Of a stretch of 64,000 bases of DNA, positions 37,314-51,200 are shown piece by piece. A model generated the notes under the pieces. The model saw only the letters and a program-made list of their open reading frames with translations, searched no databases and was not told the origin of the DNA. The stretch is from contig NC_051066.1 in the NCBI RefSeq assembly GCF_004664715.2, positions 78,878,735 through 78,942,734 on the forward strand, written 5' to 3'. Source of the DNA: Peromyscus leucopus. Its lineage: Eukaryota > Chordata > Mammalia > Rodentia > Cricetidae. The position numbers and the translations under genes were made by a program. The stretch's first letter is position 1, and the number at the start of each line of letters is the position of its first letter.

Positions 37314-40300
37314 TTTTTCGAGACAGGGTTTCTCTGTGTAGCTTTGCGCCATTCTTGGGACTCACTTGGTAGCCAGGCTGGCCTCGAACTCACAGAGATC
37401 CACCTGGCTCTGCCTCCCGAGTGCTGGGATTAAAGGCGTGCGCCACCACCGCCCGGCTAGAATTTTTTCATTACTTCGGTGCTGAAATTGAAACTGAGGC
37501 CTAACACACCCTCTCCTACCCCCAGACAAAGTTTCTTTGTGTAGCCCTGGCTATCCTGAACTTGCTCTGTAGACCAGGCTGGCCTTGAACTCAGAGAGAT
37601 CCACCTGCCTTGCCTTCAGAGTGCTGGGATTAAAGGTGTGCGCCATCACCGCCTGGCAAGGCCTGACACATTCTAAGCCTTTGCTCTCTACTTCTGTACT
37701 GCATCCTTGAGCCCTTGTTCTTTACCTAGTCTGTCTTTTTATTAGATTATTTGGCTTAGTGATATTTATTTACTAATATAGTTGAACTTAACCATGTCGT
37801 TTAAATATGTTCACCTTTTTTGCATTCTTAATTATGTTTAATTTCTTTGCTTTCCCTTTTATTTCCTTTTTAGTAATCACAGTATAGATTAAAATATGCA
37901 TTTTTGATTTATTGAAGTCTAATAGAATTTAATGTTTACCACTTCCTGGACAGTGAAAGAGCTTTAGTTCTGATATGGGAGGGTATTTGGGCTCCAGCTC
38001 AGGTCCCTGTGCATCTTAGTTCCTCACTGAGTCCATCACTCTGTGTCCATCACTGAGCCAGCCCCCTAGTGTTAGTTTGTGATTTTAATTTTTAGCCTGT
38101 TTCTTATCCTGAGAACCTGGGGCTAGGATCACACGGATGTGTTAACACTCTTAGCTTGCTCTTTAGTCAGTTCTTGTTTTTATTAAGGATTAGTTCTTTT
38201 GAGTGATTGCACAGCACTATTTGGGTCTTAGGGTAATAATTTTTTCTTCTAGAGATTTCCTTCTGCTTCTGCTGCAGATTGTCAGGGGGTTGATAACTGG
38301 AAAAACTGGGCTTTTTGTCCGTGAGGGCTGATTTGTTTCTGGCTTTGCGCCTTTCTCTCACTTGTTGGCTTAGATTGCTGATTTTCCAGTTCACTTTTTC
38401 TTAGGACTTGGCTTTCTGTAACTTAGCCCAAATCATATTTGTTTATTTGAACAGGTCCTTTTCTCCTTTGTGGACTCTAGACCCCCCCTTTTTTTCTTTT
38501 TAAATCCATCAGTCCTATAGTATTGCCTAAAGCTGGGCTCCTCTCTTTGGCCACTTGTTTGAGAATTGGCAATTGCTTGAATCAAGGTGATTCTAGATGC
38601 CTGGTTGACCTCTTGTGTGTTTATTTTGTTCTGTTTTCCCGTTTCTGAGTTCACTGTAACTTTCACTGCTGGGGTTATACTCATGTGCCACCATATCTGG
38701 CTACCTTGTGGGGTGTTTTGTTGTTGGTGGTAGTTGGTGGTTTTATTTATTTTTTTATGTCTTCAATAGCATTTCTGCCATAATCATTCAATAATGAGAG
38801 GTTTGGCCCAACAGCCTGAGGGGCTGTTGCTTGGAAGTAGATCTCTTCTCTTGGTATTGGTATTGTTTTTTTCCTGCTTGTGACAGCTGGAATGCAGGGG
38901 GCAAGTTTTCAAATGTGCTCTCAAGAGTTCAACTTAGTGACTCCTCACAGCATGAACCTACATCTGTCTAATGTCCCATATTTCCTGTAAAGGGTCACAT
39001 TGAAACTCTAGAATGACATCAGCTGAGAGAACTTTCAAGGTTTTTTTTTTTTTTTAAGTATGAATATATTAGGTTTGGAAAAGTGAGGTTTTTGTTACAA
39101 TGTAAAAAAAATAATTAATTACTCATTTCCTTGGTACCCCTCTCCATTTTACTTTGTGCCAGTATTTTCCCTGTCGAGAGGAAACTAAGGACTCCATTCA
39201 GTGTTTAAAATCAATTTCCAATTCATTGCCCTGTGTTTTGACACTGTATGTTGAACAGAATTCACTTGCTATAAGATTGTTTCATGGGTTGGTTGGCAGT
39301 TGACCTACTAGATTGAAGTCTGATTGTGTGTACACACTTCTGTCTTTGGTGTGTGTTTGCAGAAGGCGCACGTGAGGAAGACTTGGATGCTGTGGAAGCT
39401 CAGATTGGTTGCAAGCTCCCTGATGATTACCGCTGTTCATATCGGATTCACAATGGGCAGAAGTTAGTGGTTCCAGGGTAAGGAGTCTGACGTTTGAGTA
39501 ATTCTCAGAAATGGACGTTACATTCTAGAATGAAAGTACATTTTGTTTACATATTATATACATGTGAATGTATGTATTATAGAGAGGGTGGATTCCCACT
39601 TCTTCCTTATAGCAATCTATAAGATGGTATCTATAGGTTAAATTAAATTTTACTAAAATTGTCTCATAAAAGCATTATTCCTGCCAACACATTTTTATGA
39701 TTAAAGTGAGATCTGGTTGGGGATGGGAGCGTGGGATGCAGAAGAGATATGTATGTGTATGTGTTTGTGAGTATATTTAACCTGTTAAGCGCTTGATGTG
39801 TTTATTACCCTGTTATAAGTTAGGCAAAATGTTTTAGAAACTTGATACAAGTTCTGTCTATTATACTTGTGAAAAAGCATGATTTGTTCAGAGCTGTATA
39901 CACCAAACTAAGGAAAGTAGAGTCTTGTCTTACTCAAGTACAGCCTATAATTGAATGGCCTTTTAAAAACATTTGCAAGTTGAGGTATTCATTGTAGTGT
40001 TTGTTTTTTGGTAAAAGAAGACCCTATAGTAGCCATCAAATTTGTTTACAGTTTTAAAATTGATGCACTTTGAATGTGTCTATTCCTTTTGTACTTTCAT
40101 GCAATTAAGCTATTTCAAAGATACTGTGTTTGTAAATTACCAAGAGTGCAGGGAGACTGTTGCATTATCTTGACGAATCTGATGTTTCTCTGTGTGTGAG
40201 GGATTATGGGAAACTGTTAATGATATCAAATCTGGGTTGAGTATGCCCTGGGATTCTCCAAGGGGATCCTACTGATAGCACAAAGTAGTACTCAGAAATG

Positions 40301-43300
40301 AAATATCAGGAATGGGTCACAAACAGGTCAGTTAGGGGCTGGAGAGATGGCTCAGTGGTTAAGACTGAGTACTGCTCTTGCAGAGGTCCCTTGTTCCTAG
40401 GACCCATGGTGGGCAACTCTCAATGGCCAGTAATTCCAAATCCAGGACTCCCAGTGCCTCTGGACTTGCACGAGTTTGTTTGTTTTCCTAGTTAATTGAA
40501 ACCTGAAAAAGCTGAAAAAATTGTATTATTTTAAGAGAAAACAGAACCGAACTTTGTTAAGAGTTGTCTGGAACTGACACGGTAGATAGCTCATGAATTT
40601 CAGTACAGAGTTATTTGTCTGTCTGCCTGCCTACCCAAGAAATGAGACTTGGAGAAGACTCTTTACCAGACCAGGATTGTTGCCATGCACGCGCGCGCGC
40701 GCACACACACACACAGATGTTAATGCATACATGTGGAGATTAATTTCTACCACGTCTATTTCACGTTTGTGACAATTTGGATAAGATTTAGACTTGGTTT
40801 ACATTTGTTGCTGTCTGGTTTTATGAGATAAATTGAAAGTTGAATCAAGATAAAGATGTCAGAAAATTTACTCCTTTAATCATTAAATTAGCTATTAATA
40901 TATGTGTGTGCATATATGAGGATATGTGCACACATAAATACCAAGTCACAAAAGCACTAGCCATTCCATATATAATATAATTTTTTTAAATTTTGGAGTG
41001 AAAGCTTACGTGTTGGTCTTGAACTCATTATCCTCCTTTCCCAGCCTTCTGAACAGCTGGGATTTTAGGTATGTGCCATTTGCTGACTGTGTCTTTTAAG
41101 ACAGGGCTATTCTAGCCTATGGTGGCCAAGAACCCACTGTATAGCCCTAGTTTCATTCTTTCAGCCATCTTTTTGCCTTATCTTAGTGTGGGGTTACGGG
41201 CACGAACCACCACACCAAGTTCCTTAAAAGCAGTAAAGTTATATTTCTTTAAAAAGGCTGGCATTTAGATTCTTTAGACATTTAATTTTTAAATCTAAAT
41301 AAGGATATTCTGATTTAAAGAGTGAATTTAAGCCAGGCCTTAAATCCCAGCACTCAGGAGGCAGAAGCAGGCTGATCTCTGTGAATTTGAGGCCAGCCTG
41401 GTCTACAGTGTTGTTATTGTTGTTTATTCTTTGGGGGTCCTGTCACCCAACTCCCAAGTAAATACACATGCAGGCTTATTCTTTCTTATAAATGCCTGGC
41501 CTTGGCTTGGCTTATTTCTAGCCAGCTTTTCTTAAATTAACCTGTCTATCTTTTGCCTTTGGGATTTTATCTTTCTCTAATTCTGTATATCTTTCTTTAT
41601 ACTTCTTTCTCCATTGCTTGCTGTGTAGCTGGGTGGCTGGCCCCTGGAGTCTTCCCCTCCTTCTCTTTCTCGGTCCTTTCTTCCCAGATTTCACCTCCTA
41701 TTTATTCTCTCTGTCTGCCAGTCCCACCTGTCCTTTCTTCTGCTTCACTGTTGGCCATTCAGCTCTTTATTAGACCATCAGGTGTTTTAGACAGGGAAAG
41801 TAACACAGCTCCATAGAGTTATAAACAAATGCAACATAAAAGAAAGGAAGGCTTCTTTGCATCATTAAACAAATGTTTCGCAGCATAAATAAATGTAACA
41901 CATCTTAAAATAATAGTCTACAACATACAGAATGAGTTCTAGGACAGCCAGGACTACACACAGAGAAACCCTGTCTCAAAAAACCAAAAAAAGAAAAATA
42001 AAATAAATTCAATATACAGAAATTTTAGTGGTTTTGATATTCTTGATTTAGAATTTGTATGGTAACCAGTGCTTAGAAAATTACCAGTGTGTGGCTGGGC
42101 ATGCTGGCACATAATTCTAATGCCTATATTCTCAGTGATCTTAGAGCCTGAGGCAGGAGGATTACCTTAAATTTGAGGCCAGCATTAACTACATAGCAAG
42201 TCCTAGGCCGGCCAGAGCTGCATAGCAAGACCCTGGTTTTGTTTGTTTTAAACAAAACAAAAAAGAAAATTTCCCGTGTGAAATTATTCACCAGAAAGAT
42301 GAAACGCAAGCCCGTGGCACTGTGTTTCTGTGTTTCTGCTCAGGTTGACAGTTTTGAGTCTGTTTTCTCCTCAGGTTGCTGGGAAGTATGGCACTGTCCA
42401 ATCACTATCGCTCTGAAGATTTACTAGACGTCGATACGGCTGCCGGAGGATTTCAGCAGAGACAGGGACTGAAATACTGCCTCCCTTTAACCTTCTGCAT
42501 CCACACGGGCTTGAGTCAGTACATAGCTGTGGAAGCTGCAGAGGGCCGGAATAAAAACGAAGTGTTCTACCAATGTCCAGTAAGTAGGAAGTGTGTTTAA
42601 TTACAGCTTTAACACGTGTCCTGACAATACTGTAAATATATGCATTGGATACATCCAGGGATGTAAAACAGGTCTGGAGCATCATACATTAACTAGAGAA
42701 CTAATAGCCTCATGTGGTGATGTGCAATACCAAAAGGAAGGTTTGCCATTGGACAAATAGTGCAGATGATGATAGGCTTAGGTGGAAAGTTGTGATTCAC
42801 CTTAAGGAACTCATTGTCAAAGGCCTTGATTGTAACGTGTAAAATTATTTTTTTTGAACATCCTTGGTTCTCTTGACTCTGAATCCAGAGTCCTTTCTTC
42901 TAGGATAACAAGCTATTTATTTTATCACTTCTACTTGCTAGTTATGTTCTTAAAGTATAGTTCCTTGTCTTAATAGTAATAGCATTCTATGTTTTCATTT
43001 TATTGAGAGGTGCCTCCAAACATTTTATAGAATAAGTCCAAGCACAGAAATTATAATAGTAGGAACTGATAGGTGTTGCTAAAATTCCTTCTCAAGGAGA
43101 GACATAAGTACTCTCTACCCTTCCTCCTAAGGTCTGAATGACAAACCGAGGCACGAGTCCCAAAAGTTCACTGGTGAACCAGTGACTATATTTCCTAGGT
43201 GAGGGACTACTTACAGGCGTGTGGCTATCCCTCCACAAACTGACTGCACCTCAGAAGCTTTAGCCAGTGGGTATGAGGACTTCCCCATAGCTGTATAGAT

Positions 43301-45238
43301 GGAGCCCCAGCCATGTCCACTTCCCTACCTCTGTATACACCAGGTGGTAGGAGCAGCGGGAGACTCGGGTAAGAATCGTGTGCCCTTGTAGGCTCTTCTG
43401 TGGAGATGGGTAATAAACAGTCAACCAGAACAGCTGGAATGATCATGCCTGTGTGCGTGGTGGGGGGGGAGGGCAATGGTGGTGGAGGTACAGCTGAACT
43501 CTCCAAGATGGTGATTGCTTGGCCTGGAAGACGTTACAACAAGGATTACATGAGTATTGTATCTATTTTGCTTTGTTCCCAGAGATCTACATAAGGAACA
43601 AGAGGAAATGTATTTGTATCAGTTTTGTTTTGTTTTTCCCCTTAGGACCAAATGGCTCGGAATCCTGCTGCTATTGACATGTTTATCATAGGTAAGAGAA
43701 ACACAGAAAAGTCACTTTTCCCTTCTTCCTGTTGGTTTAGAAAAGAAAATGAATTGGTGAGACTTAGTTCCTGAGCAGCTGGCAACTTTATACTTGCATC
43801 TCTTTTTTTTGGGGGCGGGGTTTCGAGACAGGGTTTCTCTGTGTAGCTTTGCGCCTTTCCTGGATCTCGCTCTGTAGACCAGGCCGGCCTACGACTCACA
43901 AAGATCCGCCTGCCTGTGCCTCCTGAGTGCTAAGATTAAAGGCGTGCGCCACCACTGCCCGGCTGTACTTGCATCTCTTAGTACTTCCTGGTTTATAGAG
44001 TTCTATGTCTCTCTTTTCTGGTTGGGGCAACACTTGTGTTTTCTTTGTATTTTGTTTAGGAAAAGAAAAAGCCATATCCTGTACAGTCTTAAGATTTTAC
44101 TTTTCTTTAGATAAGTGATATAGGTCCTGTGTTACCTTACTGTTGCTGTGATAAGATACCTGACAGAGAGCAACTTAAGGAGGAAGGACTTTATTTCAGT
44201 CTGCCACTGAGGGAAGCCAGGGCAGGAACTCAAGGCAGGAACTGAAGCAGAGGCCATGGAGGAGTGCTGCTTGTTCTCTGGCACGCTTAGCTCGCTTTCT
44301 TATGTAGCCCAGAACCATCTGCCTAGGAAACGGTGCTATGCATGTGGGCCAGGCTCTCCACATGAGTTCATAGTCAGGACAGTCCTTCATAGGCCAGTCT
44401 GATCTGGGCAGTCCCTCAATTGAGACTTCCTTCTCAGGTGACTCTCGGCCAGTGGTTCTCAACCTTCCTAATGCTGCAGCCCTTTAATACAGTTCCTCAT
44501 GTTGTGGTGACCCCCAGCCATAAAATTATTTCATTGCTACTTCATAACTATAGTTTTTTACTGTCATTAATCATAATATAAATATCTGATGTGCAGGATG
44601 GACTTAGGCAAGCCTTGTGGAAGTGTCCTTCAACCTCAAAGGGGTCATGACCCACAAGTTGAGAACTGCTGCTCTAGTCTGTGTCAAGTTGATAGTTACA
44701 GCTAATTAGGATTAATTCCTATAACATATCCATGGACTTTCCACTGAGCATATTAATACATAATTGAAGGTACAATTATTTAAAGTGATTATATTTTTTT
44801 CTTATTTGCTGCTAATTAAACACGTCACAGCAGACCTAAGCAGTGTCACTCTTCAGGATGAGTGGATATCACAAATGACAGGTTTCACAGACTCCTTGGC
44901 GCTTGCTTTCCTTCGCTGTGAGGTGTTTCTTACTAATTTGGGGGCGCTCTAGTTTCTATGAGTGCAGCTCACCCTTGGCTGTTCATGCAGTCTCGTCCTG
45001 CTGAGACTGCTCAGTAGCAGAAGCTTCCTACATTCTGGGTCTGCTTTTTAACGGCTTTCTGACATAAGCGTCTTCCTGTGTATTCATAGTACAGAAGATG
45101 CTAAGGGATAGCTCAGTGGTCGACTGTGTGCCTGGCATGGGCAAGGCTCCAGTTCAGTCCCCAGCACCAAGTAAATAAATCAATATCGGCATTTAATTTT
45201 ATCTTCTAATTGGAATCTAGAACAGAAAACAAGTGTGT

Positions 45239-45271
<33 letters not shown>

Positions 45272-48200
45272 CTGTGACATGATCCGGGTTTGTGATATTC
45301 TTCACAGTATCTAAAAAGGTCTTGAGCCGGGCGTGGTGGCGCACGCCTTTAATCCCAGCACTCGGGAGGCAGAGCCAGGCGGATCTCTGTGAGTTCGAGG
45401 CCAGCCTGGGCTACCAAGTGAGCTCCAGGAAAGGCGCAAAGCTACACAGAGAAACCCTGTCTCGAAAAAAACAAAAAAAAAATAAAAATAAAAATAAAAA
45501 GGTCTTACCCTTACCCAAGTTATGCAAGCTTTTAAATTCCGGCCTTAGCTTTCCACTTATTCTGACTTACATGGTGTCCTGGTTTCTAAGCTAAGCACCA
45601 TCAGGACGCTGTGCTTGTGTTCATATCTTCCTTGGTAATCCTGGTATAGCATATTTTCAGAGATGACCGTCACAGCTCCAGCCCAGCAGTGCTGATCAGT
45701 TTGTGAATTAAAGGCTTCCTGGTCAATAAGGAAAGTTGCTGTTAGTTTCTGAATTTCTTTCTTTCATTTTCATGTTTGTCTGCTTTAAGACAGAATAAAT
45801 AACCATTGTAACAAATATGAAAGTCTGGTAATTAAAAAACATAATCTGTGATATAAATTCATCATCTGATACTCAGTAAAGAACTGGGTTAATTGAAACC
45901 AGATTACAAAAAAATTCAGTGAAGAGCATTAACTAAGTATATATTGCTAGGCCTTTAGCTGTACTAACAAAAAAATGATGAGGTTTGATAATTATGTTGT
46001 CTTACCTAGAATGTTTAAACTTAATTCATATAAATACTTGTTATGAACCCTTTTACTATAACATGGGCAGATAGTATGGACTGGGCTGATATAATAATAA
46101 ATGTTTTCTGCTTTGAGTTGGTCACTGAGAATATGGAGGACCACTGTGCAACTGCATCTGTACTAATGAGCCTCTTGACCCCTTTGGTATTGACCTGACC
46201 TTGAGAATTCCACAGAGTCATGTCTTTGGTGATGTTTAGACTGGGCCTGGCTTGTGCTAGTATTTTGAGTGTATATCAAAATGTGTCTAAGGTGAACCCT
46301 TGTAGCTAGAGTTTTCCTGCCTTGCCCACAGTCAAGACAAATCTTTGTCACCTGCCAGTCCCACCGCTACTCAGACCCAACCAAGTAAACACAGAGACTT
46401 ATATTGGTTACAAACTGTATGGCCGTGGCAGGCTTCTTGCTAACTGTTCTTATAGCTTAAATTAATCCATTTCTATAAATCTATACCTTGCCACATGCAT
46501 AGTGGCTTACCAGCGTCTTCACATGCGGCTTGTCCTGATGGCAGCTGGCAGTGCCTCCTTCTGCCTTCCTGTTCTTTTTTTTCTCCTGTCTGTTAGTCCC
46601 GCCTATACTTCCTGCCTGACCACTGGCCAATCAGTGTTTTATTTATTGACCAATCAGAGCAACAGATTTGACATACAGACCATCCCACTTGGTATTGACC
46701 TGACCTTGAGAATTCCACAAAGTCATGTCTCTGGTGATGTTTAGACTGGGCCTGGCTTGTGCTAGTATTTTGAGTGTATATCAAGATGTGTCTAAGGTGA
46801 ACTCTCATCATTGAGAGAAGGTACCTGATAACCTTTCTTAATGCTTTTTTCCTAGATTAACTATTTCTTTGTTCTATATGCTTTAGAAATTAATAGACAA
46901 ATAGTTTTTTATCACTGTACCAAAACTAATTATTTTTAGTATAAAACACAAAACAACGTAAGTGGAAATAGCTGTAGAATTTCCTAAAAAGACTTGGGCA
47001 GGGACCAGGGATAGTGGTGGAAGAGAACACAAAGGACATAATGTAAATAGAATTGAGGGCAGAAGGGCTGGAGAGATGGCTCATTTGGTTAAGAGTACTT
47101 AATGTGCAAGCATAAGGCTCGGAGTTCAAGTCCTAGGATCCATGTAAAAGCTGGGTGTGCCCATGCTGTAATTTATGGGGCACACCCATAAATTACATAT
47201 GTGTCCAGTATTTTATGGAGCAGAGACAGGAGGATTGCTGGGCCTTACTGGATGCCATTTTAGCTCCAGATTCAATGACATGCCCTGTCTTGAAGGAATA
47301 TGGTGGAGAGTGATAGAGCAGGGTGTGATGTCCTTGGCTTCTGCATGTGTATGTACAAGTGTATACAGATGCACTTACTTGGCATACACCACGCTCACAA
47401 TAACGACGAACTGGGAAAAGAAATTGGACTAATAGAGTAATAGAATCATACCTATAAACATTTCTAGTTTGGGTAGCGTACCTTAACTATAGTGAAATTA
47501 TAGTTGGTTGTTTCCTCTGTGGATTTTCCCCATTTGCTCATTTCCCCCTTCTTGGTTTACAGGTGCTACTTTTACTGACTGGTTTACATCCTATGTCAAC
47601 AATGTTGTATCAGGTGGTTACCCCATCATCAGAGACCAGATTTTCAGGTATTTTAGTTGGGGCTTTGGGGATTGAAATGACTATAAATCAGAAAAGGCTA
47701 ACTATTGCACATATCTATCATGAGATGAGATTCTTCTGAAAGGTTAAGACATGAACTTCACTGTCGTAAATCTCAGTATTTATTCTCACACTAAAGCCAA
47801 AACATCCAAACATTTAATCGGCCCATATTTTTCTTGTCTTGAAAAATCAAGAGGAAAAACTAACTGTGATATAGTAGCTTGACGGCAGCTACATAATTTC
47901 TCTTTGCAACACAAGAAAGCTAGCCGATTCATAGGTTTATTATGAGCAGCAAGTAAACAGGTTACTCCTGGCAAACATTGATTATCTAACTGGAACACTC
48001 AAATGTTGGTAGTTAGGAGTAGAGGTGGTTCCAGGTGATGCTAGTTCATAGTAGCCTTCATGGCAGAAACAGTAGGTTAAGTGTATGTCGTGAACTTCTC
48101 CATTAGAGGCAGGAATTAGTAATTATGCCTAAGAGGCTCAAGATCTCTACATGTGTACATATTTTCATTGCCCATGCTCACCATTTAACAAGGATGGTCA

Positions 48201-51200
48201 GGTTTCAGAAGTCTCCCAAGAGGAGCAAGCCCTGTTAATTTCTAAACTGATTACTGATCCATGGTTTCATTAAAAACCATGGATCATTTCATTAAAACTT
48301 GACTTCAAGTTTTAATTATAAAATATAAGGAAAGTCTTGTACATTGTATCTTTAAACCATTTAAGTGGTGGTGGCGCATGCCTTTAATCCCAGCACTTGG
48401 GAGGCAGAGGCAGGTGAATCGCTGTGAGTTCAAGACCAGCCTGGTCTACAAATTGAGTTCCAGGACAGGCTCCAAAAACTACACAGAGAAACCAAAAAAA
48501 AGAAAGAAAGAAAGAGAGAGAATTGAAGCAAGTTGATTTAAACATGCTTAATTTCCTTCCTTGCTAGATATATTCATGACCCAGAGTGTGTAGCAACAAC
48601 TGGAGATATTACAGTTTCAGTGTCCACATCATTTCTGCCAGAACTCAGCTCTGTCCACCCACCACACTATTTCTTCACATACCGAATCAGGTGAGCACTT
48701 GAAATGGGACTGTTGTGGTGGTTTGTTCGTTTCTATGACAGAACATCAAGAGAATCAACTTGAAACGGTTTATTTGGCTCAGGGTTTCAGTCCATGGCCA
48801 TCTGGCTCTGTCATTTCTGGGTCAGAGTTTGATGAGGCAGAGTATCATAGAAGTATAGAATAATGCCACAGAGCAAAGCTATTCACTTCATAGTTGCCAG
48901 GAAGCAAAAAAGAAACCAAGCAAATCTTCATCATGTGAACCCTTGGGAGCGTTTTATATCTGAACCATAAGACCTGCCTTTCAGTTAAAAAGTGCAGATA
49001 TCCAATGGCTGTTTTGCTTTTGTCCTATTTGGATATGGTCTGTGAAATGAATTTTAGGATTTGTTTTTGTGGGGGGGGGGTTGTTTTGTTTTGTTGTTGT
49101 TCTATTTTATGGTCCTATGAATCAGACCAAGAGCCCTGTACATGTTTGGCAAGTACTCTTATCTCTGAGCTACAACCCCCAGCCATAAATTGCATTTAAG
49201 AGTCATTTTTATTTTTAAAATTGTGTTTATTTTTCAGTATATGTGTGTGTGTTTGCATTGTGTGGGTTCATGTGTATGGAGAAGCCTACAGTTGACGTCA
49301 GGAGTCCTCTATCGCCATCCCCCTTAGTTTTGAAGCAGCGCTTACAGCTAACCGAGAGCTTGACAATATAACTAGACTAGCTGTCTATCTTGTTTTGAGG
49401 AGCCTGTCTCTGCCTCCTGTGCATTGGGATTGTGGTCAGGCAGCCACACCCACCCAGTGTTGAATCCAGCAGAGTTGGATCCAAACACCAGTCCTTATTT
49501 CTGTGCCTTCTGAGCCATCTCCCTAGCTCGAAAGAAACTTCAGTTTTTAAAATTCCACTTTTAATTTATTGTGTGTGCATGTGTGGGTAGTCTCCAGAGG
49601 TCAGCTTGTGGGAGTTGGTTCTTTGCTATCCTGTGATCCTGAGGATGCTATTCAGGTTGTTAGGCTTGACAGGAAATGCCTTTATCCACTGAGCCATCTT
49701 GCCTTCCTGCAAAGGCACAGTTTGAAAAATAATTTCTTGCTGAAGTTTGCAGGAAAGTTAGTAAATTTTCAACAACAGAAGTTCACACAGAAGTTTGACA
49801 AGTTGTGTGGGTTTTTGTTTGTTTTTTGCATGTGTCCTGAGTATAAATCATTGTTTCAGATACTGCAGGAACTGGACCACTAAGTTGTAATTGTCAAAGC
49901 TCTATTTTTAATTTATATTGTAATCTAGAAGCTATCACATTACCAAACAGGAAACCATTCATTTAAAATCTCATGTGTCCTGTCTGTACTCAGTTTTAAA
50001 TATTTATGTACTCAATGCAATAAATATTTATGGGGTACTTCATGTGTGTCACACATAGTATTAAGTGTTTGATTTGATTAAATATAAAAACAAATGCTTT
50101 AAATTCCCTGTACTTAGAATATTCTGTTCTTAGGCAGAAAGATAACCTGTTGCTTTAAGTATAGTTTAGATGTTTGTTTTTATTTAGATCTTGCTTAATA
50201 TTAAGACTTGTTTAAAATAGAAACATCTCCTGCACTTACAGGGTACTCAACGTGAAGATTAGAGGTACGGATTCCTAGAGAAAGAGGAAATGAAACAGAG
50301 TTGGATTATAAGCCCAGTAACTGGAGATATTGTATTTTCAGCTTTTTAGAAGCTAATGGAAAAAAGAATTGTGTTGCAATGGTGTGCATGAGTGAATGTC
50401 TGAATTCTTCAGAAATTTTTCATGGCACTGTATCTAGAAAGTGTCGGCTAAATGAGTATTTATTTGAGCAACCAAAGATGGTTGCTACCAGAGTGTTTGC
50501 ATGTATTTTTGTAGCCCCTTCTCTTGTTGGTTCTTACTGAAGAGTAGATGAATAAATTGAGTGAAAGCCATTTCCATGGGGAGAATTAGCCTAGTTAAAA
50601 CAATGTCTTTGAGAACTGATGGCTAACATGGACTTTGGGTTAGATTTATTAATTTCCCTTGGAAGTCTTTCATAGTGTTAACTCAAATGCTGTAGTACTT
50701 TAAAAAAAAAAAAAAAAAAAAAAGTGAACAAATGCATCTATGCCTGCTCTTTTCTCCAGGATTGAAATGTCAAGGGAAGCACTTCCGGAGAAGGCCTGTC
50801 AGTTGGACAGTCGCTACTGGAGGATAACGAATGCTAAAGGGGATGTGGAAGAAGTTCAAGGACCTGGAGTAGTTGGTATGTCACCCAGATTGACAGTCCT
50901 GTCAGTTGCTTCAAAGACAGTTTAGACTGTGTACCCATAAATGTCATTTGTGGAGGTCATTAGCCTATCATTTTAGTCCCTGAAATGTCAGCTTTTCTAA
51001 AACTGTAGCAATTTTAATTATACAGGGATTTCCCTTTCTGTGGATCACCTAGGATTCCTTGATTGTTAGTCTTGTGTTCTTTATTTTAAAAAAAAAATTA
51101 CTATATTTTGTGAGTTAGGTGGCACAGGACAGTAAGAAAATAAATTTCATATTGGTAATCGTTATAAAATTTGGAGGTAAATGTTGAAATGAATAGCAAA

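Noticed and set aside
38167..38684. Two minus-strand Lys/Gln/Ser-rich frames in intron 3
   Set aside because: They looked a little like a LINE ORF1 piece, but I could not match any L1 landmark; left unassigned.
40336..40485. tRNA-like A and B boxes
   Set aside because: They belong to a B2 SINE head, not to a functional tRNA gene; no cloverleaf acceptor stem.
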